From assembly GCA_905221605.1 (NCBI GenBank), contig CAJNDS010002024.1:265501-329500 (forward strand): a stretch of 64,000 bases of DNA, read 5' to 3'. This DNA is from Symbiodinium natans. Its lineage: Eukaryota > Sar > Dinophyceae > Suessiales > Symbiodiniaceae. Below the pieces are notes generated by a model. It did no database searches. It saw nothing but the letters and a program-made list of their open reading frames with translations, and had not been told where the DNA came from. The first letter of the stretch is position 1. The number at the start of each line of letters is the position of its first letter. Below, piece by piece: positions 19,278 through 30,285 of the stretch. Position numbers and translations under genes: made by a program.

Positions 19278-19607
19278 AGGGTTTAGGGTTTAGGGTTTAG
19301 GGTTTAGGGCTTCACGGACCTCCTACTGCCGAAGCCATACCGAAGGCGCTGCAGATGCCGGACATTACGCAACGATGAGGCTGAAGACCCCAAGAACCAA
19401 GAACCCTTAAGCCCTTCAAGTTGAAGGGCCCTTCAACTTCTTAGTAAGTCTAGGGTTTAGGGTTTAGGGTTTAGGGTTTAGGGTTTAGGGTTTAGGGTTT
19501 AGGGTTTAGGGTTTAGGGTTTAGGGTTTAGGGTTTAGGGTTTAGGGTTTAGGGTTTAGGGTTTAGGGTTTAGGGTTCAGTGTTCAGTGTTTAGGGTTTAG
19601 GGTTTAG
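19278..19607. repeat. G-strand telomeric arrays including ~18-unit block
   Basis: A short array at 19278-19310 and a long one at 19451-19607 with TTCAGTG variants near its end. Confidence 0.9.
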
Positions 19608-19760
19608 GGAAGGGATGCTTAGAGCGTAGGGAGGCCGGACGATGGGAAGGCGCTGGGAGCCCATGCTCCACGTAGCAGCCTTCTTTCGGCTTTCCGTCCG
19701 AGTCGATAAGATCCTCCAGCGCGGGATTGTGTAGTCAGCTTTTCAGTCAAAAGTTCCCAG

Positions 19761-19958
19761 CTAGGCTTGGATGTAGCCGCTGATATCATGAACAGCATTT
19801 TCGGAGAAAAGGCTACCCAACGATTTGATGTCTCTTCGCAGAAAAGCCTCGTGGAATTCTCTTCGGCACTTGCCGCGACCTCCCGCGCAAAGCAGCAGAC
19901 CTAGGTAACGCAAAATGCCTTTACACATGGCGCCTACAAAGATATGCAGCTTGCCCAA
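19761..19958 (-). CDS. Exon-like ORF, unknown
   Basis: About 65 codons open to a TAG, with a normal amino-acid mix (e.g. RREFHEAFLRRDIKSLGSL) unlike the repeat-derived ORFs nearby. No family recognised and no ATG at the beginning. It could be a last exon or chance. Confidence 0.2.
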   Translation of the reverse strand: MGKLHIFVGAMCKGILRYLGLLLCAGGRGKCRREFHEAFLRRDIKSLGSLFSENAVHDISGYIQA

Positions 19959-20636
19959 CCCGCCCCAACCCTGCGTCCTGAAAGTCCCAGAGCTTCAGCT
20001 TTCCGCCACCTGCGCAGGCAACTCTGTCTCGGCACAGGAAAATATACAATAGTAGCCTGTGGTCGATGCCGTCATCGTTGTCATCGGTGTTGTCGCTGTC
20101 ACGCTGTGTGGTTGTGGTTGTTGTGGTTCTTGCGGTTGTTGTGGTGGTTGTCGTTGTTGCTGCTGCTGCGGTCGTAGCAGTTGTTGTTGGTGGCGGGGGC
20201 GACAGAATTGTCTAAAGCTCAGCCGCCTCCAGGGAAATCTCTGCTCATCTGCGCCCGGAAACTCCGGGCCTACACTACTACATACAAGAGGTTTCCCGCA
20301 TCAGCTTCTCCCTAGATTGCAGTCGGTTCGCATGCTACGTACGGGGCTCTGCAGAAACTAGGCGATAGCGCGTCAGGCTCTTCTACAGAAAAAAGCCTGT
20401 CTTGCAACTTGCAAGCTGGCACTCCCCCGTCCTTGTCCCGGGTCCGGGTCGCAAACCACTGCGTTGCTGAAGCACCTGGATCAATGCCAAATTTGTTTGA
20501 TAGAGCTGGAAGATGCTGGAAGCATCCGGTTTGGAGTTTGGGCTTGGGGAACTCTGGAGCAACCAAACCTGAGCGTTACGCCCGTGTGCGAACGCGCTTT
20601 GCACGTATGCAACCGCACACGTTCTATCATGCGCGC

Positions 20637-21112
20637 ACACACACACACAACCACACAATCACACGCACGCAGTCATACAAACCCTGAACCACAAACACAA
20701 ACACAAGCACGAAAACAGAAACACAACCACAAACGTCACAAACACAAACACAAACACAAACACAAAACGAAGAAAACACAAAACACAAACAACAAACACA
20801 AAACACAAAACACAAAACACAAAACACAAAACACAAAACACACACACACACAAAACACAAAACACAAAACACAAAACACAAAACACAAAACACAAAACAC
20901 AAAACACAAAACACAAAACACACAACACAAAACACAAAACACAAAACACAAAACACAAAACACAAAACACAAAACACAAAACACAAAACACAAAACACAA
21001 AACACAAAACACAAAACACACACACACACACACACACACCCACACCCACCCTCACGCTCACGCTCACGCTCACGCTCACGCTCACGCTCACGCACACGCA
21101 CACATACACACA
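20637..21112. repeat. Compound microsatellite, mainly (AAAACAC)n
   Basis: CA repeats, then a long (ACACAAA) 7-mer array (about 20745-21020), (CA)n, and (CACGCT)n at about 21052-21090. All long ORFs on both strands here are repeat artefacts. Confidence 0.95.
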
Positions 21113-21330
21113 TGCACGTGCCCACATGCGCTGGCACTACACTTACCTATACTTAAACATACTTGCCTTCCTTACTTACCATGAGGATTTGAACCTGCAG
21201 TGCTTCCGCGGCGTCAGGGTACAGAGAAGTTCATGTCTTGCGATCTCGGAAGGCAGCGGGCTCTACTTGCAGTTAAGCAAATGAAGGCCACCGATGCCCG
21301 GGCTTAGAGTCCCCACAGCCCTACTTAGCA

Positions 21331-21390
21331 GGAAAACTATAGCTATAACCCTGATTAGGGCACTTACAAGTGCCCACGAACCTCCAAGTA
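21331..21390. repeat. Family E element, right half
   Basis: Ends GCCCACGAACCTCCAAGTA; the left half is missing or degraded. Confidence 0.55.
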
Positions 21391-21399
21391 CACTTATAA

Positions 21400-21632
21400 A
21401 CGCTAAACCCCAAACCCTAAACCCAAAAGCCTAAACCCTAAACCCTAAACCCTAAACCCCTAAACGTAAACCCGATAAACCTCTCGGCGTGGGACTTTTG
21501 AAGAAGTCGCCCTGTCCACGGGTCCCAGAAGCCGCCGGCCACCTCGGGAGGGTTTAGGGTTTAGGGTTTAGGGTTTAGGGTTCAGGGTTCAGGGTTCAGG
21601 GTTCAGGGTTCAGGGTTTAGCGTTTAGGGTTT
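21400..21632. repeat. C-array, 88-bp island, G-array with TTCAGGG block
   Basis: C-strand at 21400-21462; G-strand at 21550-21632 begins canonical then has about five consecutive TTCAGGG units, a homogenised variant. Confidence 0.85.
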
Positions 21633-21764
21633 GGGTTTTGCCGTGCGGCTGGGTGGACTCTGTGTCAGCGCCTAAGAAGTGACAGGGTTCGCGGCCCAGG
21701 TTTCGAAGGGTTTGAAGCGGGTAGTGGTTTGAACTTGTGTCTGTTCCGCGGTCGCGCATACAAG

Positions 21765-21877
21765 TACTTGGAGGTTCATGGGTAGGTATAAGTAGGGTCA
21801 TAAGTACCCTAGGTCAGGTTATATGTACAGTCACCCTCCTTCTAACCCTACTTGTAGCTACCCATGAACCTCAAGTA
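21765..21877. mobile_element. Family E palindromic element
   Basis: TACTTGGAGGTTCATGGGTA left, CCCATGAACCTCAAGTA right. A second copy starts 51 bp downstream. Confidence 0.8.
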
Positions 21878-21927
21878 GGGCTGAGAAGTGCGCAGGGATT
21901 TTCAAAAGTATGGACCCCACCGTCGTC

Positions 21928-22021
21928 TACTTGGAGGTTCATGAGTAGCTACAAGGAGGGTTATAAGTAGGGTATCTAAGGTTATAAGTATTCCTGCCCT
22001 ACTTATAAGTTCCTTCAAGTA
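21928..22021. mobile_element. Family E palindromic element
   Basis: TACTTGGAGGTTCATGAGTA left, TTCCTTCAAGTA right; the right arm is shortened. Confidence 0.75.
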
Positions 22022-22033
22022 GGGCTTTGGACC

Positions 22034-22088
22034 ACAAACCCCTAAACCCTAAACCCTAAACCCTAAACCCTAAACCCTAAACCCTAAG
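22034..22088. repeat. C-strand telomeric array
   Basis: About seven units. Confidence 0.9.
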
Positions 22089-22157
22089 CCGAGGTCGGAT
22101 CTCGCTGTGGCTGCGCTCCATTCTGCTGCTGGTACATGACCTGAGACCGCTGCTGGA

Positions 22158-22378
22158 GATTAGGTATAGCTGTTACCCTTATGCCATAATATAGCCCCTA
22201 GATACCCAAATAAGAACCCCCTACAAAACAGAAACCCTGCTTAAAGGCTGCATGAGAGCAGTTATAAAAAAACCGGTGGCCTCTTTATCTGTTAGCCTTA
22301 TACCTTAAAATAGCCCCTGCTTAGACTAGGTACCCCAATAAGAACCCCTACAAAACAGGAACCCTACTTAAGGAGACC
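22158..22378. repeat. Family I direct duplication
   Basis: Two copies (about 22158-22248 and 22267-22378) share CTGTTACCCTTATGCC-like starts, AATATAGCCCCTAGA and CCCCCTACAAAACAG. Adjacent direct copies imply local duplication. Confidence 0.65.
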
Positions 22379-22389
22379 ACCAAGAGTTT

Positions 22390-23439
22390 AGTGTTTAGAA
22401 GGGGGGGGGGGGTGTCTTGAGTCAAGCGCGTGTTGGTCTAAGCCCCAAACCGCAAAGCAGCAACACCGAACTTTTCAGTCTTGGCATCTATACATGTATT
22501 ATATATATATATATATATATTACAATCATGAGTTAGCATAGGGCGGCTTGTTGTTTTCAGCGAGCAAAGGATCTTGAGAGGTCCAGCCGCAACCTATCCA
22601 AAAAAAAAAGCGGAAAGCCTAAACCCTAAACCCTAAAGTGACCCAAGCAACTGGCTACCAACCCTACACCCCTTAGGTTCTAGGGAAGCTACTCTAGCAG
22701 GTTCAAGCAACCACCAATTGTTGAACACCAGGCAGCCACTCAATCGGAACAGGTTCGTACCGTAAAATAACTTAAACCCTGCACTCTAAACCCTCTCTCT
22801 CTCTCAAACCCGAAAACCCTAAACCCTAAACCACCCTAGACCGAATCGGGAGCCCAACTTGACAGTGGCAGCTTGGTCTCAGACATTCACCACGAGGATG
22901 GATCGCCAACTGCCGATATTGATCTTCACCTTCACGCATAACCCTAAACACTAAACCCGCAACCCTAAACCTAATACATCGTACCAAAAACAATCCTGGG
23001 CACTGGTCCTCACGTGCAGAGGGTAAGGGGGTTTCAGGCGCGGTGTCGCAGACTCAAAGCTGTAAGCAAGGCTGCGAACTACCAAGTTTTCTTTTGACCT
23101 GGAGGCCCTGCAGCACATCCCAGCCGCAGATGCTTGAGAACGACGAGAAAACAAGCCTCCACGATTCTAAGGACGGGACGTTGTCGCCTTCGAAGGGGTT
23201 CATGTTCTTCTGCATGATAGCACGAACCTGAACTAACCCCTACACCCTACATCCCAAACCTTCCCAAAACCCTAAGCCCTAAACCGAATTAGGGGTTGTG
23301 GCTCTCTTGCGGGAGCTTCAGGAGTGTTGGGAACTGGAAAGCTGGAGGGTTAGGGCTTAGGGTTGAGGGTTTAGGGCTCGGCAGTAAATGCAAACTTCGT
23401 CTGGCATGATTTCGGAAGAACTGATGTGATGCCCTAAAG
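22390..23439. other. No gene supported; small repeats
   Basis: Contains a G-run (22397-22410), a (TA)n tract (22500-22521), short ITRs at 22617-22637 and 22808-22832, and only short ORFs without motifs. Confidence 0.4.
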
Positions 23440-23640
23440 CCTAAGCCCTAAACCCTAAACCCTGAACCCTGAACCCTAAACCCTAAACCCTAAACCCTAA
23501 CCCTAAACCCTAAACCCTAAACCCTAAACCCTAAACCCTAAACCCTAAACCTAAACCCTAAACCCTAAACCCTAAACCCTAAACCCTAAACCCTAAACCC
23601 TAAACCCTAAACCCTAAACCCTAAACCCTAAACCCTAACC
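23440..23640. repeat. Long C-strand telomeric array (~27 units)
   Basis: Nearly pure CCCTAAA with two 6-bp units. One of the longest arrays in the window. Confidence 0.95.
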
Positions 23641-23847
23641 GGCCCTAACCCCCTTTTCTTCAAAACCCTAAAAGCTAAACCCTAAACATTTGGGACTCCA
23701 TCAGTTGAGCGCCACAACTACCCTCTCAACAACGTGAGGCATAGTCAGGTTCTCAAGCACAGTACAGATGCACGTACATTTACATTAAAAACCCAATAGG
23801 GTTTAGAGTTCAGGGTTTAGGGTTTAGGGCTTAGATGCATACATATA

Positions 23848-23968
23848 CTAGACCCAAGAGTGGCCAAGGAAAAGAAGAGGGGTAGCCTTTTGGGCTTAAG
23901 AGGGGCTAATCAGGCAACCTAACCGCCGAAACTCCACACAAAGGCGATAAGGGCCTACTCTGGGTCCC
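23848..23968. mobile_element. Family D inverted-repeat element
   Basis: Ends ACTAGACCCAAGAGT and CCTACTCTGGGTCC pair with each other. The same ends occur at 57503-57616. Confidence 0.65.
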
Positions 23969-23989
23969 CGTATATGTATACATGACTTT

Positions 23990-24125
23990 ATTCACACACG
24001 CACACACTCACACACGCCCACGCGCGCACAGGCACACACGCACGCACGCACGCACACATACATGTGTATACATATATGCATATACATATATATATATATA
24101 TATATGGTACCCCCCCCCCGCCCCC
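23990..24125. repeat. Family O compound microsatellite: (CA)n-(TA)n-GGTAC-C(n)
   Basis: A (TA)n tract runs into GGTACCCCCCCCC. The same unusual junction occurs at 38520-38590 and, inverted, at 40978-41050, so it is a repeated unit and not three independent microsatellites. Confidence 0.75.
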
Positions 24126-24257
24126 CAGTGACCTACCCTTTTTAAACCTTTTTCGCCTTGTCCCAAGTCACCCAGCTGCACTGCAAGCAAACTCCGTGTG
24201 CAATATAGCGTATTTCCTAGGGCGTAGACTAAAATACAACAAAAATCCGCATACACG

Positions 24258-24490
24258 GGACAGTAGAAAACCAAAAACACCAAAACAAAAAATCCAAAAA
24301 ACCAAAACCAAAAAAACCAAAGAAACCAAAACAACCAATTTTCGGGAACTCTCAGGAATCCTTATGAGGCTTCTCCAAGAGTTCCGGAAAATTGGTTTTT
24401 GTTTTGGTGTTTTTCATGTTTTCAATTTTTTTTCTTGGTTTTTTCGGTTTTGGTATTTTTGGTTTTTTGGTTTGGGTTGTTTGGCTTTTT
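24258..24490. repeat. A/T-rich foldback with CCAAAAA arms
   Basis: The left arm is rich in CCAAAAAAACC and ends CCAATTTTCGGGAACTCT; the right arm starts AGAGTTCCGGAAAATTGG and continues GGTTTTT. Loop about 25 bp. Resembles the CCAAAAAA modules of 38640-39660. Confidence 0.75.
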
Positions 24491-24529
24491 GGTTCGCCTT
24501 CACGAGGCAACAACTACGCATTCTTTAAG

Positions 24530-25090
24530 TGTGCTTGTGCTAATTGTGCTTTTCAGAAATAGTATACAAGTGGTCTTCTAAGTGCATCAGAATTACTTGT
24601 TTCGTTATTATGTAAGTAGGCCGCTTCGCTTCTTTTTCAACTAGTGGTTAGTGCATCTTTTGGTTGTACTCAAGTGTAGTAGACCTTATTCAGCCATTAC
24701 TTGGAGCTCTGGTAGCTAAATTCGCATGGATGATATTTGCCTAGTCAAAGCAATAATTATCCCGAAGAAGCATTTGCAGTACTTGTCTTGAGAAAAATCA
24801 TTTATTGCTTAGAATTGTTTGCTTAAAAAGTGACTCCCACTCGTCCAGGGATACTCGAAAACCCTACAATCCAAACTTCGCCAGAGATTCTCCTGAAAAG
24901 CTTGCGCTTTTGGATGTGTTTTTGTATTTGTGAGTTTGCTTGTGTATGGCCTTCACTAAGTACTTTTCTAAGATTCTTGTGCCTTTTTTAGCCTGCTTGT
25001 GCAAGTTGTGCTTGTCAGACATAGTATATAAGTGGTCTTTATTGAATACTTCAGAAAACTTTTGTTTCACCGTTATGTAAGTTCCCTCAA
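24530..25090. repeat. ~90-bp direct repeat pair
   Basis: 24530-24605 and 24995-25085 share TGCTTGTGC, TTGTGCTT, ATAGTATA(C/T)AAGTGGTCTT and GTTATGTAAGT in order. Sequence between them is unique and no gene is seen. Confidence 0.6.
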
Positions 25091-25124
25091 AAATAATGAC
25101 CCCAATAAGGTACGCCCCCAATGC

Positions 25125-25242
25125 CCCCATATATACATACATACATATATACATACATACATACATACATATGTACATACATATGTAATTACATACATAT
25201 GTACATATATATATATATGTACATACATGCATGCATACATAC

Positions 25243-25284
<42 letters not shown>
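25125..25284. repeat. (TACA)n/(TA)n microsatellite
   Basis: ATACATACAT units grading into pure TA. Confidence 0.95.
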
Positions 25285-25400
25285 CATATCTTGCAGAAAG
25301 GCTTCACCTGCTTCGACTCAACGAGAATGCCACAAACAACTCTGGGAGCCGGGCCGGGACGCTGCGCGTGGCAACCATGTTGTACGGACTTAGCGAGACG

Positions 25401-25525
25401 GTTTAGGGTTTAGGGTTTAGGGTTTAGGGTTGAGGGTTTAGGGTTTGGGTTTAAGTGTTGAGGGTTGAGGGTTTAGGGTTGAGAGTTTAAAGGGTTTAGG
25501 GTTTCAGGTTTTAGAGTTTAGGGTT
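25401..25525. repeat. G-strand telomeric array, degenerate at the end
   Basis: Canonical TTTAGGG units followed by TTGAGGG-type variants. Confidence 0.85.
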
Positions 25526-25689
25526 GCGGTGATGTGGGCTGCAGGATTTTGGGGAGGGCCTCGAAATCATCTCAACCATTCCGGGTCATCTTGGGGATGG
25601 GCAGAATCACCATGCCCATGTTCATGTTGACTGCTTGAAAGTCCATATCTTTCTCCGACAAGACTGGAATGTCACGCATGCTGGAGAAA

Positions 25690-25860
25690 GTCCTAAATAT
25701 TTAACAGACATATGCATATATACATATATATACACATACATATATACATACATATGTATATATGTATATATTTGAATCGATGTTTCATACAGGCTATTTC
25801 CACAGAGAGACAGACAGACAGAGAGAGAGAGAGAGAGAGGGAGAGAGACAGAGAGAGAGC
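25690..25860. repeat. (TATACA)n and (GA)n microsatellites
   Basis: TA/CA-rich block to about 25775, then AGAGAGAGAC-type block at 25806-25858. Confidence 0.9.
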
Positions 25861-26330
25861 ATTGGCTACAGACAGAATGCCTCATGAGGCAGGAAGACCG
25901 ACCTGCCCTGGACACAATGACAATCCCTTTTCGGTCAAGGAGAGGGCCTTGCAATCCCTCTGCGGTCAACAAGGGGAGACCCCTCCATACCCGCGGGCAT
26001 CACCGAGTCATGCTGGATGTCTCACTATCCTGCAACGGGACAGACATCTGCACCGTCGCATGAGGTCTTGACTCGTCCGTAGCATGGAACTGGATGGTGA
26101 CGAAGCCGTCCTACCAGAGCGACAACGGACTTGAGGAGGATCTTCAATGGGGCGCGCAACATATATGCACTTACCAAGGGCTTGGAAGCAACCTGAAATG
26201 CGGCACTATCCACGCTCACCTCAATGAGTCAGGTAGTTGAAGCTGCGCAGCAAAACTTGGCCATCTCAGACCATCCCGTGGTTCTATATGTATACATATA
26301 TGTATTCCTAACCCCTACGCCCGAATTGAG
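25861..26330. other. No gene supported
   Basis: Unique sequence with overlapping short ORFs on both strands, none recognisable. Confidence 0.35.
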
Positions 26331-26473
26331 GTTTAGGGTTTAAGGTTTGGGTTGAAAGTTTAGGGCTCAAGGTCCCAAAGGCTAAACCCCCGAAAACTAG
26401 CTCCAACTCCAAAAAGAGCCGCTACCACGATAAGTGGCACAGCCGGCGACCCGGGAAGACCACCCCCAAATCC

Positions 26474-26592
26474 TACTTGGAGGTTCGTGGGTCGTTAGAA
26501 GTAGGGTTATAAGTTATAAGTAGGGTAACTATACTTATGGCCTTACTTAGGGTACTTATTACCCTACTTAGAACTACCCATGAACCTGCAAG
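26474..26592. mobile_element. Family E palindromic element
   Basis: TACTTGGAGGTTCGTGGGTC left, ACCCATGAACCTGCAAG right. A diverged second copy follows at about 26629-26731. Confidence 0.75.
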
Positions 26593-26756
26593 CAGCCCTA
26601 AACACGAAGCTCTATTGACTAAACCCTACCTGGACTGGAGGGATATGAGTAGAGGTTGAAACCAGTTAGAATTAGAGCTGCCCTACTAATACCTTACAAC
26701 CCTGCCTATAGCTGCCCATGACCCTCCAAGTGAACCCTGCACTCTTTCGAGGATTA

Positions 26757-26862
26757 CTTGGTAGCCCAATGTCCAAATTCTAACAAGTGCACCCTTGCTA
26801 GGGTTGGTCACTTTGTGAGGGAATCTTGAACCCCAAAAAAGCGAGAGGGTACCAGTGGGCTA
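26757..26862. mobile_element. Family B introner-like element truncated at a telomeric array
   Basis: Starts CTTGGTAGCCC and reaches CAGTGGGCTA, where the expected final CCAAG is replaced by ACCCTAAACCC. The array boundary therefore lies inside the element. Confidence 0.7.
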
Positions 26863-27472
26863 ACCCTAAACCCTCAACCCTCAACCCTAAACCCTAAACC
26901 CCGAAAAGCCGCTTCGGTCGCGTCCTCCTGTTGGCGTCCTTCCTGAGTCAAAGACTACGGGCCACTGGCCATTGGGGTTGAGGGTTGAGGGTTTAGGGTT
27001 TAGGGTACATCTACTTACTTCTCCAATCACCAAGGAGCACACTTGGTTAAACTTTACTAGTCCCAGTCATTAAAGAAGGAGCCACAAAAAGCTTAAAGTT
27101 CAACTATTGGCTAAGTAAGTCCATACTGAGTGTGCACAAGTCAGTGACCGGGACCTCGAGCACCCTCAGCCCTAAACCCTACAACCCTACAACCCTACAA
27201 CCCTACAACCCTAGAACCCTACAACCCTAGAACCCTAGAACCCTAGAACCCTAGAACCCTAGAACCCTAGAACCCTAGAACCCTAGAACCCTAGAACCCT
27301 TAAACCCTTAGACCCTAAACCGCAAGCCTCATGAAGTTCGGGTCTTGGGCCTGGAACGCATGCGAGGCAGGGTGCGAACTTTTCTATGCACCCCCCCCCC
27401 CCCCCCCCCGAAAGGGTTTGGGGTTTAGGGTGACAGGCTTACAAGGTTTAGGGTTTAGGGTTTAGGGTTTAG
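26863..27472. repeat. Telomeric arrays with (AACCCTAG)n 8-bp variant
   Basis: C-strand at 26863-26900, 75-bp island, G-strand at 26975-27006. Then 27170-27322 holds blocks of AACCCTAC and about ten AACCCTAG units, a poly-C run (27391-27409) and G-strand units at 27414-27472. Confidence 0.85.
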
Positions 27473-27602
27473 GCATATGTACACGCCCACCAAGAACCCT
27501 ACCTCACATGAATGTCCCGCAGCTTCTCTGGCTGGACTTTTGGCAGCAGGCATTTCTTTAACAGCGGCCTTGCTGAGAAACCCATGCGAAGAGGCCCTAA
27601 AC

Positions 27603-27719
27603 CTGAGATGTTCCCCCTGGCCTGTTCCCCCTTCCCCTAACGGTCCCTGCTAGGGATTCTAATAAGGGGGGACATGTAATCCCTATGAAGGACTGCTAGT
27701 GGAAGAGGGAACATCCCAA
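27603..27719. mobile_element. Family H inverted-repeat element
   Basis: GAGATGTTCCCCCT left, AGGGAACATCCC right. Confidence 0.6.
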
Positions 27720-28208
27720 CCCTAAACCCTAAACCCGAAATCCTAAACCCTAAACCTAAACCCTAAACCCTAAAAAGGCGGCGGATCCAAGGTTGCCGTA
27801 AAGAACCACAGGCTAAGCGGTTTAGAAGCCCGAAAGCAGAGCCTTCCCAGATCACCCCTCAACCCTACAACCGTAAAACCCGCAAAACCCTAAACCCATA
27901 AAATCCTAAAACCCTAAAACCATAAAACCTTCAACCCTAAACCCAAAAAATCCTAAAGCCCTAAACCCAAAAAATCCTAAAACCATAGGACCTTAAACCT
28001 CTAAGCCGAATCTTGGAGGAGATCTTGGATCGTGCCCCATGTAGGGTCAATGAGGCGCAACTCGGCTAGTACGGTGCTAGGTTGCTTGAAATTTGAAAGA
28101 CTACTTCTAACCGCGTCTGAAACCCTAAACCCTGTAAACCCTGACTAAACATCTCTAAACCCTAAACCCTAAACCCTAAACCCAAAACCCAAAACCCTAA
28201 ACCCTAAA
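27720..28208. repeat. Degenerate C-strand telomeric sequence
   Basis: Canonical units at 27720-27772 and 28160-28208; between them a CCTAAAACC-rich block (27880-28005). No gene. Confidence 0.7.
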
Positions 28209-28212
28209 CTTT

Positions 28213-28299
28213 TCACTGCTGTTCATCGGATGTGAAAGAAGCGTCGATGGCAACGTGGAAGCCGTGGATGAGCTGCAAGTCTCTGACCTGCTCAGAAGC
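28213..28299 (-). pseudogene. Degenerate copy of the peptidase last exon
   Basis: On the minus strand an intron end resembling that of peptidase intron 4 (TTTTTCAGGGCCGTCCTAG) precedes a 29-codon frame ending in TGA. The real last exon has 28 codons in the same phase and starts DLQKLIADAD; here DLQLI is followed by divergent residues and the EF-hand aspartates are lost. Telomeric arrays lie on both sides (to 28208 and from 28334), so this is an isolated gene fragment. Homology is short and judged by eye. Confidence 0.4.
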
Positions 28300-28333
28300 C
28301 TAGGACGGCCCTGAAAAACCCTCTGAAAGATAC

Positions 28334-28433
28334 GGTTTAGGGTTTAGGGTTTAGGGTTTAGGGTTTAGGGTTTAGGGTTTAGGGTTTAGGGTTTAGGGTT
28401 TAGGGTTTAGGGTTTAGGGTTTAGGGTTTAGGT
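28334..28433. repeat. G-strand telomeric array (~14 units)
   Basis: Pure TTTAGGG; forms a C-island-G set with 28160-28208. Confidence 0.95.
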
Positions 28434-28593
28434 ATCCCGAGGACCTACCTAGCAAAGGTACAATGGCTGTTTGCTGACTGAACGAAGGCTTGACGGATTT
28501 TGCATTTGACTTGGGCAAACCAGGCATCTGTGTGATGGGCCATCGGTCATGTCGAACAGTCCTAGCTGTGCGGTGATGCCCGCACACTCCCCC

Positions 28594-28709
28594 TACTTGG
28601 AGGTTCGTGGGCAGTTACAAGTAGGGTTATAAGTACCCTAAGATTTACTTATCAATAGAGTTACCCGACTTATAAAACCCATCTAGAACTACCCATGAAC
28701 CTCAAAGTA
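28594..28709. mobile_element. Family E palindromic element
   Basis: TACTTGGAGGTTCGTGGGCA left, ACCCATGAACCTCAAAGTA right. Confidence 0.75.
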
Positions 28710-28782
28710 ACCGGAGAGAATCCGACATTCCTCCTCATGCCCATAAGGCACGCTTTCTGCAACTAAGCTCCGCGTTTCCCTA

Positions 28783-29170
28783 AACCCTGTGCCTAAACCC
28801 TAAACCCTAAACCCTAAACCCTAAACCCTAAACCCTGAACCCCAGGCTGGGTACCCGGCATGCAAGATCCAAGCATCCCAGCGGCCGATGGGCTTCAGAC
28901 TCTGTCGGTCCTTGCGACGAATCCAGGAGCCCGATACCCTTAGACCCTAACCCTTAAACCCATAACCCTAAATCCTAAACCCTAAACCCTAGCCCTAAAC
29001 CCTAAACCCTAAGCCCTAAGCCCTAAACCCTAAACCCTAAACCGGCGATATTCGTAATCCTGTGCCCAGAAAGCGTGGCTTCGAGCTTCAGCAAAAGGGT
29101 GCTCACTTTTGGGAGCTCAGAAAATGGCCTTTGGCAACCTCTTAGCCATGAATAAGGGGTTTAGGGTTTA
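28783..29170. repeat. C-strand arrays and short G-array
   Basis: C-strand at 28783-28843 and 28940-29043, 114-bp island, G-strand at 29157-29170. Confidence 0.8.
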
Positions 29171-29216
29171 GCTACCGGCTTCGGCTCAGGTGGCAGCAAG
29201 GCGTGCTGATTCACCT

Positions 29217-29395
29217 AGTAGTTGCTTAAGCTTAAGGACCCCCCCCAAAAATAGAAATATTCTTCCTTCTAAGGGTAATATAGGGATTATTATTGTTCAT
29301 TTTTTGAAGTTCTTGACTTATAAGGGTAACATAGGGAATATTGTTTTTTTGTTTAATCCTTTTGGGGTTCTTGTGCAAATAGTAGTCACTCTTAG
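29217..29395. mobile_element. Family G inverted-repeat element
   Basis: Left end TAGTAGTTGCTTAAG with ACCCCCCCCAAAAATAG; right end GGGGTTCTTGTGCAAATAGT. A shorter, cleaner copy lies at 54139-54245. Confidence 0.6.
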
Positions 29396-29482
29396 GCGCC
29401 AGCATACCAGTTCGTGTACTGCATCCAGGAGTAGCGGAGGAAATGTCTCAGGATGTCGCCGATACCTGAAGGGAAGTTGCGC

Positions 29483-29535
29483 GGTTTAGGGTTTAGGGTT
29501 TAGGGTTCAGGGTTCAGGGTTCAGGGTTTAGGGAT
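29483..29535. repeat. G-strand array with TTCAGGG units
   Basis: TTTAGGG then three TTCAGGG, then TTTAGGG. Confidence 0.85.
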
Positions 29536-29745
29536 CCGTGTCAAAGGACACACGGTAGTTCAGCTTGTTCGTGGAAAGTGATGGGAAATCCACGCCTGAT
29601 TCTAGCGTGGGTCCGAAACCCTTCTATCTTGTTCTAGTCATACGTTTCACGCGCTATCCTCTCCATGGAGTCTGGTAAGTCTTTACTTGCATCTTGGAGC
29701 AGCAGGATCGCGATCTGCTAAGCCCCACCGGCTCTCTTGACCCTT

Positions 29746-29892
29746 TTAGGAAGATTTAGGGTCGTGTGTCCACTTCTTCTGGTTCAAAGCCCATAGCCAT
29801 AGCACTTCTCTCTCAATGCGAAGACGCTTGTTCCACTTGCCAAAGTATGTCCGCGGAACCTTGCCATGCACAACAAATACGACCTGCCTTGG
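29746..29892 (-). CDS. Exon-like ORF, unknown (C-terminal?)
   Basis: About 48 codons ending in TAA with protein-like composition rich in Trp, Lys and Arg (e.g. GKWNKRLRIEREVLWLWAL). A stop precedes it, so an AG acceptor near 29890 would be needed. Family not recognised. Confidence 0.3.
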   Translation of the reverse strand, partial: PRQVVFVVHGKVPRTYFGKWNKRLRIEREVLWLWALNQKKWTHDPKSS

Positions 29893-30285
29893 ACATCTGA
29901 TTCAAGCTTATGGGTTGCCTGAAAATTCGGGACTTGCCCACTGAGCATTCAGGTGATGTTCCGCCGAGTGCACGGCTCCATGCACAAGAGTGGGACATCA
30001 TCGTAACCACATGGCGTTGGGGCCCCTGTATCTAAAGAAAACCGAAAACCGCTGGAGCTCGAGGCCTTAACAGGGTTAACAGGTTTAGGGGTTCAGGGAA
30101 AAAGGTTTAGGGTTCAAGTGCCTCAGTGTGCCAAACTGTCCGTTCGGTTCCGAAACGGCTGAGAAACTAGCTTCTTGTGATGTGCCACGTGCCCCGCCTC
30201 CCCCCCCTCCCCCCCTCGCGCCTGGGAAGAGTAGGGTGAAGAGAACTGAAGTCACGCAGGACAACAGTGTTGCACTGAGCCTTGG

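Noticed and set aside
20464-21156. Long ORFs on both strands (up to 230 codons)
   Set aside because: They are translations of the (AAAACAC)n and CA microsatellites; both strands are open for the same reason.
21178-21245. T-arm-like GGTTCAAATCC on the minus strand
   Set aside because: Only three of five stem pairs form and no other tRNA arm is visible.
23880-23902. GTAGCCTTTTGGGCTTAAG, resembling the dinoflagellate spliced leader
   Set aside because: It lies inside a family D element; the matching segment in the other copies (e.g. TACCCTTTTTGGCTTAAAG at 57541) is part of the element, so the likeness is more likely chance.
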